NCBI GenBank assembly: GCA_949358305.1
Contig: OX442321.1
Coordinates: 1,364,001 to 1,428,000, forward strand
DNA: 64,000 nt
Direction of reading: 5' to 3'
DNA from: Strigamia acuminata
Lineage: Eukaryota > Arthropoda > Chilopoda > Geophilomorpha > Linotaeniidae
The position numbers and the translations under genes were made by a program. The notes beneath the pieces are model-generated. The model did not search any database, was not told the origin of the DNA, and saw nothing but the letters and a program-made list of their open reading frames with translations. Every line of letters begins with the position of its first letter. Within the stretch, counting starts at the first letter, position 1. This document shows, piece after piece, positions 9,720 through 19,700 of this stretch.

Positions 9720-11460
9720 GAAACGTGCGTCGAACGTGTCGTAGATGCTAACGATAACAATGCAGTTACCGCAAAGCTGAAGAATTGTGAAAACAAAAAT
9801 TAGTTTGTACTTATTACAGATTGTAGACTAGGAGAAATAAAGCTATGGATGTCCCTATTTATTATTGTCCGTGTTAGTACCTTGTTGGGGTTAAATTACA
9901 CCATTAATGTGTAATTTCCACAAACTGGAAATTGGATTAGTGCTTCTAAACTTTATAATAATAAGTAAGCTTATCAGCCATATTTATTGCAACAGACTGA
10001 TTTGTGTTAATGTTTCGACTTCTTTTGAATCAAAACATGATTAAAATTAGGCATGTGCGTCGTTTTTGTTTCGTTTTATGGCTTTGCATTGCGTTATTCA
10101 CATGAAAACGCAACGCCGGCTGCATTTAATCGCACGAATTCGGCAAAAACTATCTTAGTTTCCCGTCGAACTCAAGCACTGGTAATGAAAAAAACTCTCT
10201 GCAACCGGTGTTCGGCCGATTACCGGTGCTTAATTTCGATTGGAAAATAAGTACTGTGGTGAGCCGGTGGCCACCGAGAGTTTATTTCATTATTATTTTA
10301 TTTGGCTATAAAAGTTATTTAGATCCCTGTATTTTATATGGTGTTTATATTGTGTAAAAATAGTTGTTATCGCTAAACAGATATGTTTTTTCTTAAGTTC
10401 GTACAGAGTTTGTCAGTATTTGTACATATCGAGCGCACAACTCACAAGTTGTTAAAATAAATAAATAAAAAAAACGAAAAACAATGAAAATTGATACAGT
10501 ATTTTATTTCATTTCTTTTTACCTGCTACGATTCGCACACATTTTGCACACGGCGAACCTCCGTACGTTCTGGAAACGGCTTTACGTCATTTCCACGTAG
10601 ACAACAAATTGTCAATTTTTTTTTGCTGTATTTTATCCATTTATTTCTTCGCAGATAAAAACCAAACAAAAGGGAAAGTCGAGCCTAAATGTTGTTTGAT
10701 AACATAATATACCATCCCAAGTTCATTTTTTATTAAATTCGTATTGAAAATACAATAGAATCTCGATTATCCGACCTAATTGGAAGACATGGGTGTTCAG
10801 ATTATCGAACATCAGGTTTATACAACTTACTGTAACTGCATATGAAAATAAAGTCATTAAAATATTGTTAAAAAGCATTAAAACTGATTAAAAACAGGAG
10901 AAAATCGTAAAAAATTTCGGATAACCGGTGGGTCAACAAAATAAACATAAACAAAAAAATGTGTAAAGCCGTCTAGTGACGACTAATTGAACTTTGAAAG
11001 TGGATTCTATTATTTACCACCCGACGGCAGCACTCTCGTATTTATTTATCATTTGAACTTTTTAATTTTTTGTAGAATAAAAATAATAATAATAATAATA
11101 ATGATAAGCAAATTGGCAAATTGCTGCTACTTGGAATGACTAGGTCAACTTCTTCGTCTACTTTTCCAGATAAATTTAAATTCATATAACTTTATTGGAA
11201 AAAAAAAATATAGAAATATAAACAGCATTGACGAAAATCTCAATGATTCGAACACAAGAGCAAAAGCAGAATAATGCAGATGGTCATAACAAATTTATCC
11301 TCCGAAGTCAAACAATGATTCACTGAAACCTTCAAATAAACAACTCTAAAAAAAAAAAAAAAAATAACAAACAACTTACTGTCATTTCTTTATTCTGATC
11401 CATTATAAGCCGCCCTGTTTCATCAGTGTAACTCTTTCCAAGAACAGACTTATTATCTTA
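9720..11460. other. Intergenic spacer between copies 1 and 2
   Basis: No gene is seen. It holds simple repeats at 11084-11103 (AAT)n and 11348-11364 poly(A). A 60-bp block at 10091-10149 is repeated at 13003-13062. Confidence 0.5.
10091..10149. repeat. 60-bp dispersed repeat, copy A
   Basis: GCGTTATTCACATGAAAACG and the following 40 bp match 13003-13062 with about one mismatch. It lies upstream of BC-box copy 1, as copy B lies upstream of BC-box copy 2. Confidence 0.8.
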
Positions 11461-11568
11461 TCTTTTCCTACAAACTTTGTGCCAAGCAAGAACACAGCAA
11501 ACACCAACCACACAACTTACTGCAAAAAAGTATTATTATTTTTAAAATTATTTATTTATTTACCACTC

Positions 11569-12870
11569 TTATTCATAACATTCAAACTTCAAATACAAGT
11601 TCTTAGATTTTATGTAAGTCTTAATTTCTTTACAATTGATATTTGAACACTCTGCTATTTCTAAAGACTTCAATGGATTTCGCATTTCTAATAACTTGAT
11701 GATCGTCCCTTGATTAATTGAACAGGAATAAAATTCTACACTTCTTAGATTTTTAAGTGCATTCAATTCGTCTAGTCCAGTAACTGTTTCACAACCACAT
11801 AGAGAGAAATGGTTTAAATTCGAACTTTGTAGAATTAACATTTTTATCTGTGATTCAGTAATATCTTCACATGATATATCCAGATGATATAGTTTTTTGA
11901 ATGAATGCTTAAGTAAATCATCCTTATTTCCAGTGTTCAAAATCAAACATTCGATTAATGTAAAAATTTCTAACTGGGGACAATAATAATTAATCAGTCT
12001 AAGATTAACTAATTCTAAACCAAGGAGTGTTAGACTGGTTAAACGTTGTGTCCGCGCCAACAGAAAATTTAAATCCAGACTCGTCGATGCATGTAACCAT
12101 AGCCTGGATAAATTTGGAAAAATTGTGGTCAGAATGGTGATATCTTCCGTATTGTTTACAAAATCTACAGGGCTGTCTTCGATGGAATAAGTATGCAATG
12201 ATAATTGCTCCAGATTGAATTGTTGTTTTAACAGATCAAATAAATCTGTCCAGCATTGGTGTCGAAACTTTTTTAAAAGAGGAAGTTGGTTTAGAATGTC
12301 AAAACAGCCATTGGCTGTGACAGAAGCTGAGGAAATATTCAAATACTCCAGTTTCTTGCAATCACTCAATAAACAGAGACCATTATCAGTCACATATTTG
12401 CTTAAGCATAAGTCCAAATGTCGTAACTGTAAACAATTTTTACCAATTGCAGCTAGAACTTCATCCGAACATTCTGCTCTATAAGACCTGCACCACTGAA
12501 GTAGTGGCAATTGCTGAAACAGTTTGACCATACATTCAGCTGGAATATTCACAATGGAGCTGGAGTATGATGTAAGGTCTAAATGTAAAAGATTCTTACA
12601 TTTTTGTCCAATTTGATCTAATAGATCAGGATACATGGGTTGTTTGAACACATCGACAAAATGTAATGATTTGGTGGCAGGATATATGAAAACCTTGGCA
12701 TCGACGCGTATTGGTTTTGCCCAGTCAAATTTTTCACGGAGACATTGATATACGTTGAAAATAATTACCGAAGGTTGATTCACCAGTTGTGTTTGAAAAT
12801 GGTCGAAATGAGTGCAAACCATTTGCAAACACAATTGCTCCAGACTAGACGCTGATTTTCGGACTGGCAT
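11569..12870 (-). CDS. BC-box leucine-rich repeat protein, copy 2 (ZYG11/ZER1-like)
   Basis: A single exon of 433 aa, the same layout as copy 1: BC-box SLEQLCLQMV at residues 9-18, a Cul2-box-like QPSVIIFNVYQCL, then LRRs to a shared C-terminus ending KFECYE. It is intact and differs from copy 1 by scattered substitutions and small indels, concentrated in the LRR face (e.g. CLSKYVTDNGL against FYCNYVTDDGL). That would fit divergence in substrate recognition. The 3' flank (11465-11526) repeats the flank of copy 1, so the unit of duplication includes gene, promoter and tail. Confidence 0.65.
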   Translation of the reverse strand: MPVRKSASSLEQLCLQMVCTHFDHFQTQLVNQPSVIIFNVYQCLREKFDWAKPIRVDAKVFIYPATKSLHFVDVFKQPMYPDLLDQIGQKCKNLLHLDLTSYSSSIVNIPAECMVKLFQQLPLLQWCRSYRAECSDEVLAAIGKNCLQLRHLDLCLSKYVTDNGLCLLSDCKKLEYLNISSASVTANGCFDILNQLPLLKKFRHQCWTDLFDLLKQQFNLEQLSLHTYSIEDSPVDFVNNTEDITILTTIFPNLSRLWLHASTSLDLNFLLARTQRLTSLTLLGLELVNLRLINYYCPQLEIFTLIECLILNTGNKDDLLKHSFKKLYHLDISCEDITESQIKMLILQSSNLNHFSLCGCETVTGLDELNALKNLRSVEFYSCSINQGTIIKLLEMRNPLKSLEIAECSNINCKEIKTYIKSKNLYLKFECYE

Positions 12871-12927
12871 GTTGCGAACTATACTTGGATCACAAGAGAA
12901 GAATGAAATCCAAAATGAGATGGCAAG

Positions 12928-12935
12928 TTTATATA
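12928..12935 (-). promoter_or_regulatory. TATA box of BC-box LRR copy 2
   Basis: TATATAAA on the minus strand, 58 bp before the ATG at 12870, in the same position as in copy 1. Confidence 0.6.
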
Positions 12936-13002
12936 CAGAAGGATGAAGATTACGTATTTAGAACGTAACCGGAAACGTTCGCCGAGTGAATAACGCAATA
13001 TT

Positions 13003-13062
13003 GCGTTATTCGCATGAAAACGCAACGCCGGCTGCATTTAATCGCACGAATTCGGCAAAAAA
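13003..13062. repeat. 60-bp dispersed repeat, copy B
   Basis: Near-identical to 10091-10149. It is preceded by a palindrome, TAACGCAATATTGCGTTA, at 12991-13008. Confidence 0.8.
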
Positions 13063-13589
13063 GTGCTTAGTTTCCTGCACTGTTTATACACTCGCCGAGT
13101 TCGTACGATCAAATGCGCACTTTTATGGAACTGGTTGTGAATGGACAAATTATTATTGTGATTAAAGCATGTTTCTTACGAAATTTGTTCCCAGTCCAGC
13201 CTTGGTGGCCAACGGTTACTAAGGGGAAAATATGGAGGCCGCATGGTGACATTTATTTTTCTTATAATGCAGTCCTATCACTATTGACTCAAATGTCACG
13301 ATTTTTTGTAGTGTCGATACACTCAGCTGTTTTCGGAGTTTCCAAACTTGGAAAAAAAATTGAATTAACCTTGGCGATGTGGTTGCATCCTGCTACTAAA
13401 ACATATACAGTAACAGGTGATTGGAATCCGGCATCGATTGTTCAGGAGCTTTGGCCAGGTTTTTTCTTGTTTACTTGCATAATAATGCAAATTTGAAGAA
13501 ATTTAGTACTTTTGCAGTAGAAATTTAAGTTTTGCCACAATAGCTGGCTTTATTTTAGCAGATTTGTTTTTATTTCAAAAGGAAAACAT

Positions 13590-13790
13590 TTAACTTAAGA
13601 TGACTAAGATAAGTTGCATAATACTAATTTGATGGTGCTCTACAACTTTGTAATTGGTAATTTTGCTCTATCTCGACCAATTAACGAGTTAGCAAATGAA
13701 AAGTGCATTGTTGCATGTCTGACATAAAATTTGATTAGATTATTGGATTCGTCATTGCATCTTTGCTAGACTAGTCTGCTTAATCTTTTG
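13590..13790. repeat. Dispersed repeat with GTTGTAGAGCACC core (reverse orientation)
   Basis: The reverse complement matches 59700-59900 over about 190 bp and 58120-58215 over about 90 bp. Shared parts include TGTAGAGCACCATCAAATTA, the GAGATAGAGCAAAATT region and GATGACGAATCCAATA. It has no coding frame. I read it as a non-autonomous element or a fragment of one. Confidence 0.75.
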
Positions 13791-13963
13791 AAAAAGCATA
13801 TACTTATTCTGGAAATTGACTGTAACGTCTTAAATGAAACAACTTATCTCCGCATGGCATTTTCAAAGACAGACCTATTATCTTATAACAGTAGACACAA
13901 AATCAAACTTTGTGCCAAACAAGAACACAACAAAGTGCTATTATTTTTAAATTCTTTATTTAT

Positions 13964-15292
13964 TTACCATTCGTCACAATATACAAACTTCAAACACAAG
14001 CTCTTAGATTTTATGTAAGTGTTAATTTCTTCAGAAACCGAACGATCGATATTTAAACAACCTTTTATACATAAAAGGTTTAATGGATTTAGCATTTCTA
14101 ATAACTTGATGATCATCTCTTGATTAATTAAATTACAGCGATGAAATCTTACACTTTTTAGATTTTTAAGAGCATTCAATTCATCTAGTTCAGTAAGTGT
14201 TTCACAATTTGAAAGAGTGAAATGGTTTAAATTCGGACTTTGTAGAATTAACATTTTTAGCTGTGATTCAGTAATATGTTCACGACATGATATGCTTAGC
14301 TTTTTGAACGAATGCTTAGGCAAATCATCAATATTTTCAGTGTTTAAAATCGAACAGGAGTATAAATAAAATTTTTCTAACTGGGGACAATAATAATTAA
14401 TCAGTCTAACATTAACTAATTCAAAGCCACAGAGTGTTAGACTGGTTAATCTTTGTGCCCGCACCAACGCAATATTTAAATCCAGGTTCGTCGATGCATC
14501 TAACCGTAGCCTGGATAAATTTGGGAAAATGGTCAGAAGAAAGGTGGTATCTTCAGTATCAGCATTGTTTGTAAATGAAGAATCAAAGTTTTGATAGCAG
14601 CCTTCGATGGAATAAGTACGCAATGAAGTTTTCTCGGATTTGAATTGTTTTTTTAACAGATCAAATAAATCGTCCCAGCATGAGTGTGAAAACGTTTTTA
14701 AAAGAAGCAGTTGGTTTAGAATGTCAAAACAGCCGTTGGCTGTGACAAAAGCTGAGGAAATTCTCAAACGCTCCAGTTTCTTGCAATCACTCAATAAGCG
14801 GAGCCCATCATCAGTCACATTGTCGCTTAAGCATAAGTCCAGATGTCGTAATTGTAAACAATTTTTACCAATTGAAGCTAGAACTTCATCCGTGCATTCT
14901 CCTCCATAATTCCTGAACCACTGAAGTTGTGGCAATTGCTGGAACAGTTCGACCATACATTCAGCTGGAATTTCCACATCGGGGATAACGAACGTGAACA
15001 GGTCTAAATGTAAAAGGTTCCTACAAATTTGTCCAATTTGATCTAATAGAGAAGGACTTATGCGCTGATTTAAGATTTGAAAAGAATGTAATGATTTGGT
15101 GTCAGGATGGATGAAAATGTTGGAATCTACTTTAGACCTCCAAAAGTCATATTCCTCACGGAAACATTGAAATAAGTTGGAAATCAATATCGAAGGTTGA
15201 TTTACTAGTTGCGTTTGAAAACTATCGAAATGAGTGCAAACCATTTGCAAACACAATTTCTCCAGACTAGACGCTGATTTCCGGACTGGCAT
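13964..15292 (-). CDS. BC-box leucine-rich repeat protein, copy 3 (ZYG11/ZER1-like)
   Basis: A single exon of 442 aa. The BC-box is SLEKLCLQMV at residues 9-18, followed by QPSILISNLFQCF, then LRRs (CLQLRHLDLCLSDNVTDDGL; CKKLERLRISSAFVT). The C-terminus differs from the other two, ending FVYCDEW after an insertion of a few residues (RSVSEEI). The gene is intact. Its promoter has a changed TATA element: TACATAAA at 15350-15357 where copies 1 and 2 have TATATAAA. It is the most upstream copy in the transcriptional direction and the most diverged. Confidence 0.65.
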   Translation of the reverse strand: MPVRKSASSLEKLCLQMVCTHFDSFQTQLVNQPSILISNLFQCFREEYDFWRSKVDSNIFIHPDTKSLHSFQILNQRISPSLLDQIGQICRNLLHLDLFTFVIPDVEIPAECMVELFQQLPQLQWFRNYGGECTDEVLASIGKNCLQLRHLDLCLSDNVTDDGLRLLSDCKKLERLRISSAFVTANGCFDILNQLLLLKTFSHSCWDDLFDLLKKQFKSEKTSLRTYSIEGCYQNFDSSFTNNADTEDTTFLLTIFPNLSRLRLDASTNLDLNIALVRAQRLTSLTLCGFELVNVRLINYYCPQLEKFYLYSCSILNTENIDDLPKHSFKKLSISCREHITESQLKMLILQSPNLNHFTLSNCETLTELDELNALKNLKSVRFHRCNLINQEMIIKLLEMLNPLNLLCIKGCLNIDRSVSEEINTYIKSKSLCLKFVYCDEW

Positions 15293-15349
15293 GTTGCGAA
15301 CTATACTTGGATCACGAGAGAAGAATGAAATCTAAAATGAGATGGCAAG

Positions 15350-15357
15350 TTTATGTA
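15350..15357 (-). promoter_or_regulatory. Degenerate TATA element of BC-box LRR copy 3
   Basis: At the position equivalent to the TATA boxes of copies 1 and 2 the minus strand reads TACATAAA. The block between it and the ATG remains nearly identical to the other copies. Confidence 0.45.
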
Positions 15358-15399
15358 CTATAGGATTACGTATACAGAACGTAATCGGAATCACGCGTC

Positions 15400-16734
15400 G
15401 AATCACCATTCAGAGGAATTTTAACTTTTAATTTGGATACATAGATGGCGCCACTGTTTTCATGTCACAAACCACCTCTGGTCGCTGGCGCCAACTAGAG
15501 ACGAAGAAACGAAACAATACCATATTGCATACCGAACTAAAAACAACGACATGCGTGCTTGTAGTAAAAGATTAAAAAAACTATAATACATTCAACATTT
15601 TAAAACAAAATTGAAACTGAATTTTATTAATCAAAACCAACAACAAAACGAACACGAATTGATGAAATAATCAAAAACGACAGTTGAAGAAACAACAAGC
15701 ACTTTGATCTACAAAATCCGTAATAAAAACATGAAACAACTTTATACACATTCTTAAGCCTAAAAAGGTGAATTATACTACAAAATTGAATATTTATACT
15801 TGATTTTTCATATTGCCCAACTACACGAAAAAATGTCTGAATCACATTCTACATTTTTAATAAAAATCTTATTATTGCATGATTCATTCCATATAGAAAT
15901 ATAGAAAGATACAACAACCAAATTAAAATCTGTAATATAAACATCGTAAACACACAATAAACAAACAACTTTATACATTTGCATTACACGTTGCCTAAAC
16001 CTAGCGTATATTCTTGACAGTTGACACCACCATCCTACAACTCTATACAATGTTTTCCCACTAATTATGTACATTTATGTCATTAAAATACCAATTTATT
16101 ACTAAACATTATTTCACTACTATTTACACATCCCTGTGAGCATCTTCAATGGTGGTTTCTTGAGAAACCCCATCGTATGCATCGACAGGAATAACTTTGC
16201 ATTGGTGCATTGCATTTCCAAGAACACTTGCCCCAAGTTAGGACATTGTCACACACGACATCCACACGTATATTGTCACATTCATTCGATTTCTCACACA
16301 CAGGAAAGACCCTGGGCATAAATAAAACAAAACAGTAGACGCATTTTAAAATGTAAAATACAACTTCTTCCGTGGTGACTCTTTTATTAATAAAAACACA
16401 TAAAATCAAATAAAAGTGACTCAGGGTCACCACAGTATAAATAAAACAAAACAGTAGTCGCATTTTAAACGAAATATTTAAACTGCTTGTCGCCATCTTG
16501 AAAAATGGCGACCGATTTAATCTGTTTTGTAGATAAAATGAGGTAACGGAATGAATGCGCCTAATAAAAAATAAGCAAAGTGCATTGTTTTGTTGTGTGT
16601 GCATTGTACTTTTGAGTATACGTTCGATAATTTTTCTTTTATAAAATCAACAGCAGAAGAAACAATTATAAAATTTGTGATTTTTGTCAACGTTTTGGTT
16701 CTATCATACAAATATAAACAATGGGGGTGGGTTT
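15400..16734. other. Intergenic between BC-box cluster and ChAT 3' end
   Basis: No gene is seen. Two copies of AAACAAAACAGTAG(A/T)CGCATTTTAAA lie at about 16326 and 16446. The part just below 16735 would be the ChAT 3' untranslated region. Confidence 0.45.
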
Positions 16735-19700
16735 TTAAGATGGTTTTAAGATGGATTTGATTTGCAGCAAACTGCTGACTAGATTGTCGGCAAAAAGTGC
16801 TGAGTTTGTGTCTTCGCACTTGTGGAATGAAGAAATGCAAAACAAAATGGAGTCTGCTTGGAGGTTGTAGCTGGCGCCGTATCCGTCTGGTACGACAGCG
16901 CCGTAGCCCATGAAGGAATCCGTTTGCGTGGATACTTGGCTGGTTGATAATTTAAAGTTGTTGAACTGGGTGTAACACTCGTTGGAGAAGAGAGTCGGTG
17001 TTGGAATTCCGCGCTCATTCGCTAGTTCCCTGAGTGCCAATAGATGGCAGTCTATGCCTTGGCCAGTAATGTTCTGAAAGAAAAATAAAAACACATCCGA
17101 CATTAATTGTGCTTAATGATGCAAAAATATAATACAAATGAAATAAATGATTTAAAATGTTTAGAAATGACTAAAAACGTTTAGACACGACTAAAAATGC
17201 TTAGAAATGAGTAAAAATGCTTAGAAATGAGTAAAAATGTTTAGAAATGAGTAAAAATGCGTGAAATTGTAAAAACAAATCTGTAAGAATGTGTAAAAAG
17301 GATTGAAAAAATATGCAATTTTGTTTTAAAAATATATTTTTAACGCAAAAACTGCAATTTTAAAACAAAATATAACAATTTAAAAACAAAAACTGCAATT
17401 TTAAGACAAAAAACTGCAATTTTAAGACAAAAAAAAGCAATTTTTCGCCAAAAAATGCAATTTCTCGACAAAAAAATGCAATTTTTCGACAAAAACTGCA
17501 ATTTTAATGCAAAATTAATTTTTTTTACAACTAATATCTGCATATCTAACTTAAAAGGCCTCATTCAACATCCCCAACAAACCTAACAAACTAAACTTAC
17601 ACTAATCATAATCTCAGTCTGTCTTGCAACGGCTTTCTGAAAAAGTTGGCATTTCTCTTCACTCTATCAGAAGAACAAAATACAAAAAAACCTCAATTCC
17701 AAATAAAAATTCCACCTTTAAAATTTCAAGATCAAAACAAAACGAGTAATGAAATAAACTTACAGAAGCGTCCCCTTCCATAAGCTTGACCCAATTGAGC
17801 GTCGCAACAGTCGCCGCTCGGATGTTGTCAACTCTTCCCAAATGAAAGCGTCGAGTGGCAGCACTTTCGTATGTTGACACAAGGCGTCTGTGAACCCTTA
17901 ATGCATAAATTAACCCAATATTACATTACATTTCGTACCCATAAGCACTAATCAGATTAAGTCGTACTTGTAATAAGCCAATTGTAAAGCCAACTGAATA
18001 AAAACATCCGGGCTCATTTTATTTCGCTTCGGTAATTCTCTGCCGTACTCGTTAAAACGCAAAACATAATAATCCAAATCTTTTCCCAACCTAAAACGAA
18101 ACAAAAACTATTCATTTCCACGCATTGGTTTCCTATTCCATCGTACAACACAAGTGTGCATTCGAAACAATAGATGGCGCTAATTTACAGACAACACTAC
18201 TATACTCGTATTTGATATCAAATTCTTTTTAAAAAGTTGAATAAAATCTACTTTTTAGTTGTAAAATGATTCTTTTCGACATAAAACCAGCAATTTTATG
18301 GACAAAAATGCATGTTCTAAGAATAAACGTACGTAAATGAATTTTTCTAAACGAAAAACTGCATGTCTAAATGCAAAAATGCAATTTTTCGGACGAAAAA
18401 TGCATATTTTTAATAAAAATGCAATTTTTTAGGTCAAAAGTGCAATTTTTTAGGTCAAAAGTGCAATTTTTTAGGTCAAAAGTGCAATTTTTTAGGTCAA
18501 AAGTGCAATTTTTTGGACGAAAAATGCATTTTTTTAAATAAAAATTCAATTTTTTTAATTGAAAATGCAATTCCTTTCAATAAAAATGTAATTATTTTTT
18601 ATGAGAATGCAATTTTTTTAAGAGAATGCACTTTTTTTAATAAAAATGAAATTTTTTTTAAGGAAAATGCAATTTTTGTTTGGAAAATGCAATTTCTTAA
18701 AATGAAAATGCAGGTTTTTAGATGAAACTGCAGTTTTTTCGATGAAACCGCAATTTTATAGATAAAACTTCAATTTATTGACTGAAAAACTGCACGTTTT
18801 CGTGCCAAAACGATAATTTGCTTACTTATCGATATGTTGTTTCGCATTGTTGATTGCCTGTTGCACCTCAGCGTTCTCAACGTTCCATCTCAGTTTTTTC
18901 GCCGGTGGCCACTGACCATTCGTTTGTTTCATCGTATTGTTTTCGATATCGTTCCTAAATTAAATAGATGCAATTTCCAAACCAGTTGTCCCTTTTAATT
19001 CCATTAGACGAGAACAATCAAGCCTTACGGTAATTGAATTAACTTCTCCAATAGTTGAATTACCACCACACCCTCTGCTGCTGAATGCTCGTAACACAAC
19101 CCGCAATACCCATCCGACCCAATCACCAACTAAAAACCAAAAAAACCAAAAAATAACCAAAAAATAACCAAAAAAAAACCAAAAAACCAAAAAAATTCCA
19201 ATTTCACCCTCACCTGCATTGTTTTATCGAACCACCTGTTGACGGAATTAAACTTTGAGCCTCCGCCGTGCAGCATCTGGTGAGCGACATTGGAATCATC
19301 CCTAACGCCATCGTTCAAAAATCCGCCGTAATTGAATGAAACCGGAAGCGGGTCGTCGAAACAAACAACACACAGACTCCTTTCGATCGAATTGAGTGAG
19401 TTTTCGTTCAAAGTCTCTAAAATTAAATCAATCATCAAATTATTAAATAATTAAATTATAAAAATTCACCTTTGACTAAAATCTTCCGAACATTTGTCCA
19501 ATTATCGCGATGTTCTGACGTCAATACCCCCACGGGAACTTCCGGTGCATCCTGATTTGCCAAAATATTCTTCAATTCCCGACTTAGTAAATTTTGCGTT
19601 ACGGGCTGCTCGTTTTGGGTAATTTTTAATTCATAAAACTATAAAATAAAATAAATAGAAAAATAAAAACGAATCGTAATTCGTAATCAAAGTCGCACAA

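Noticed and set aside
13113-13496. 127-codon plus-strand frame
   Set aside because: Plausible composition but no motif, promoter or homologous copy near the other BC-box genes; the downstream DNA is a dispersed repeat. Not supported as a gene.
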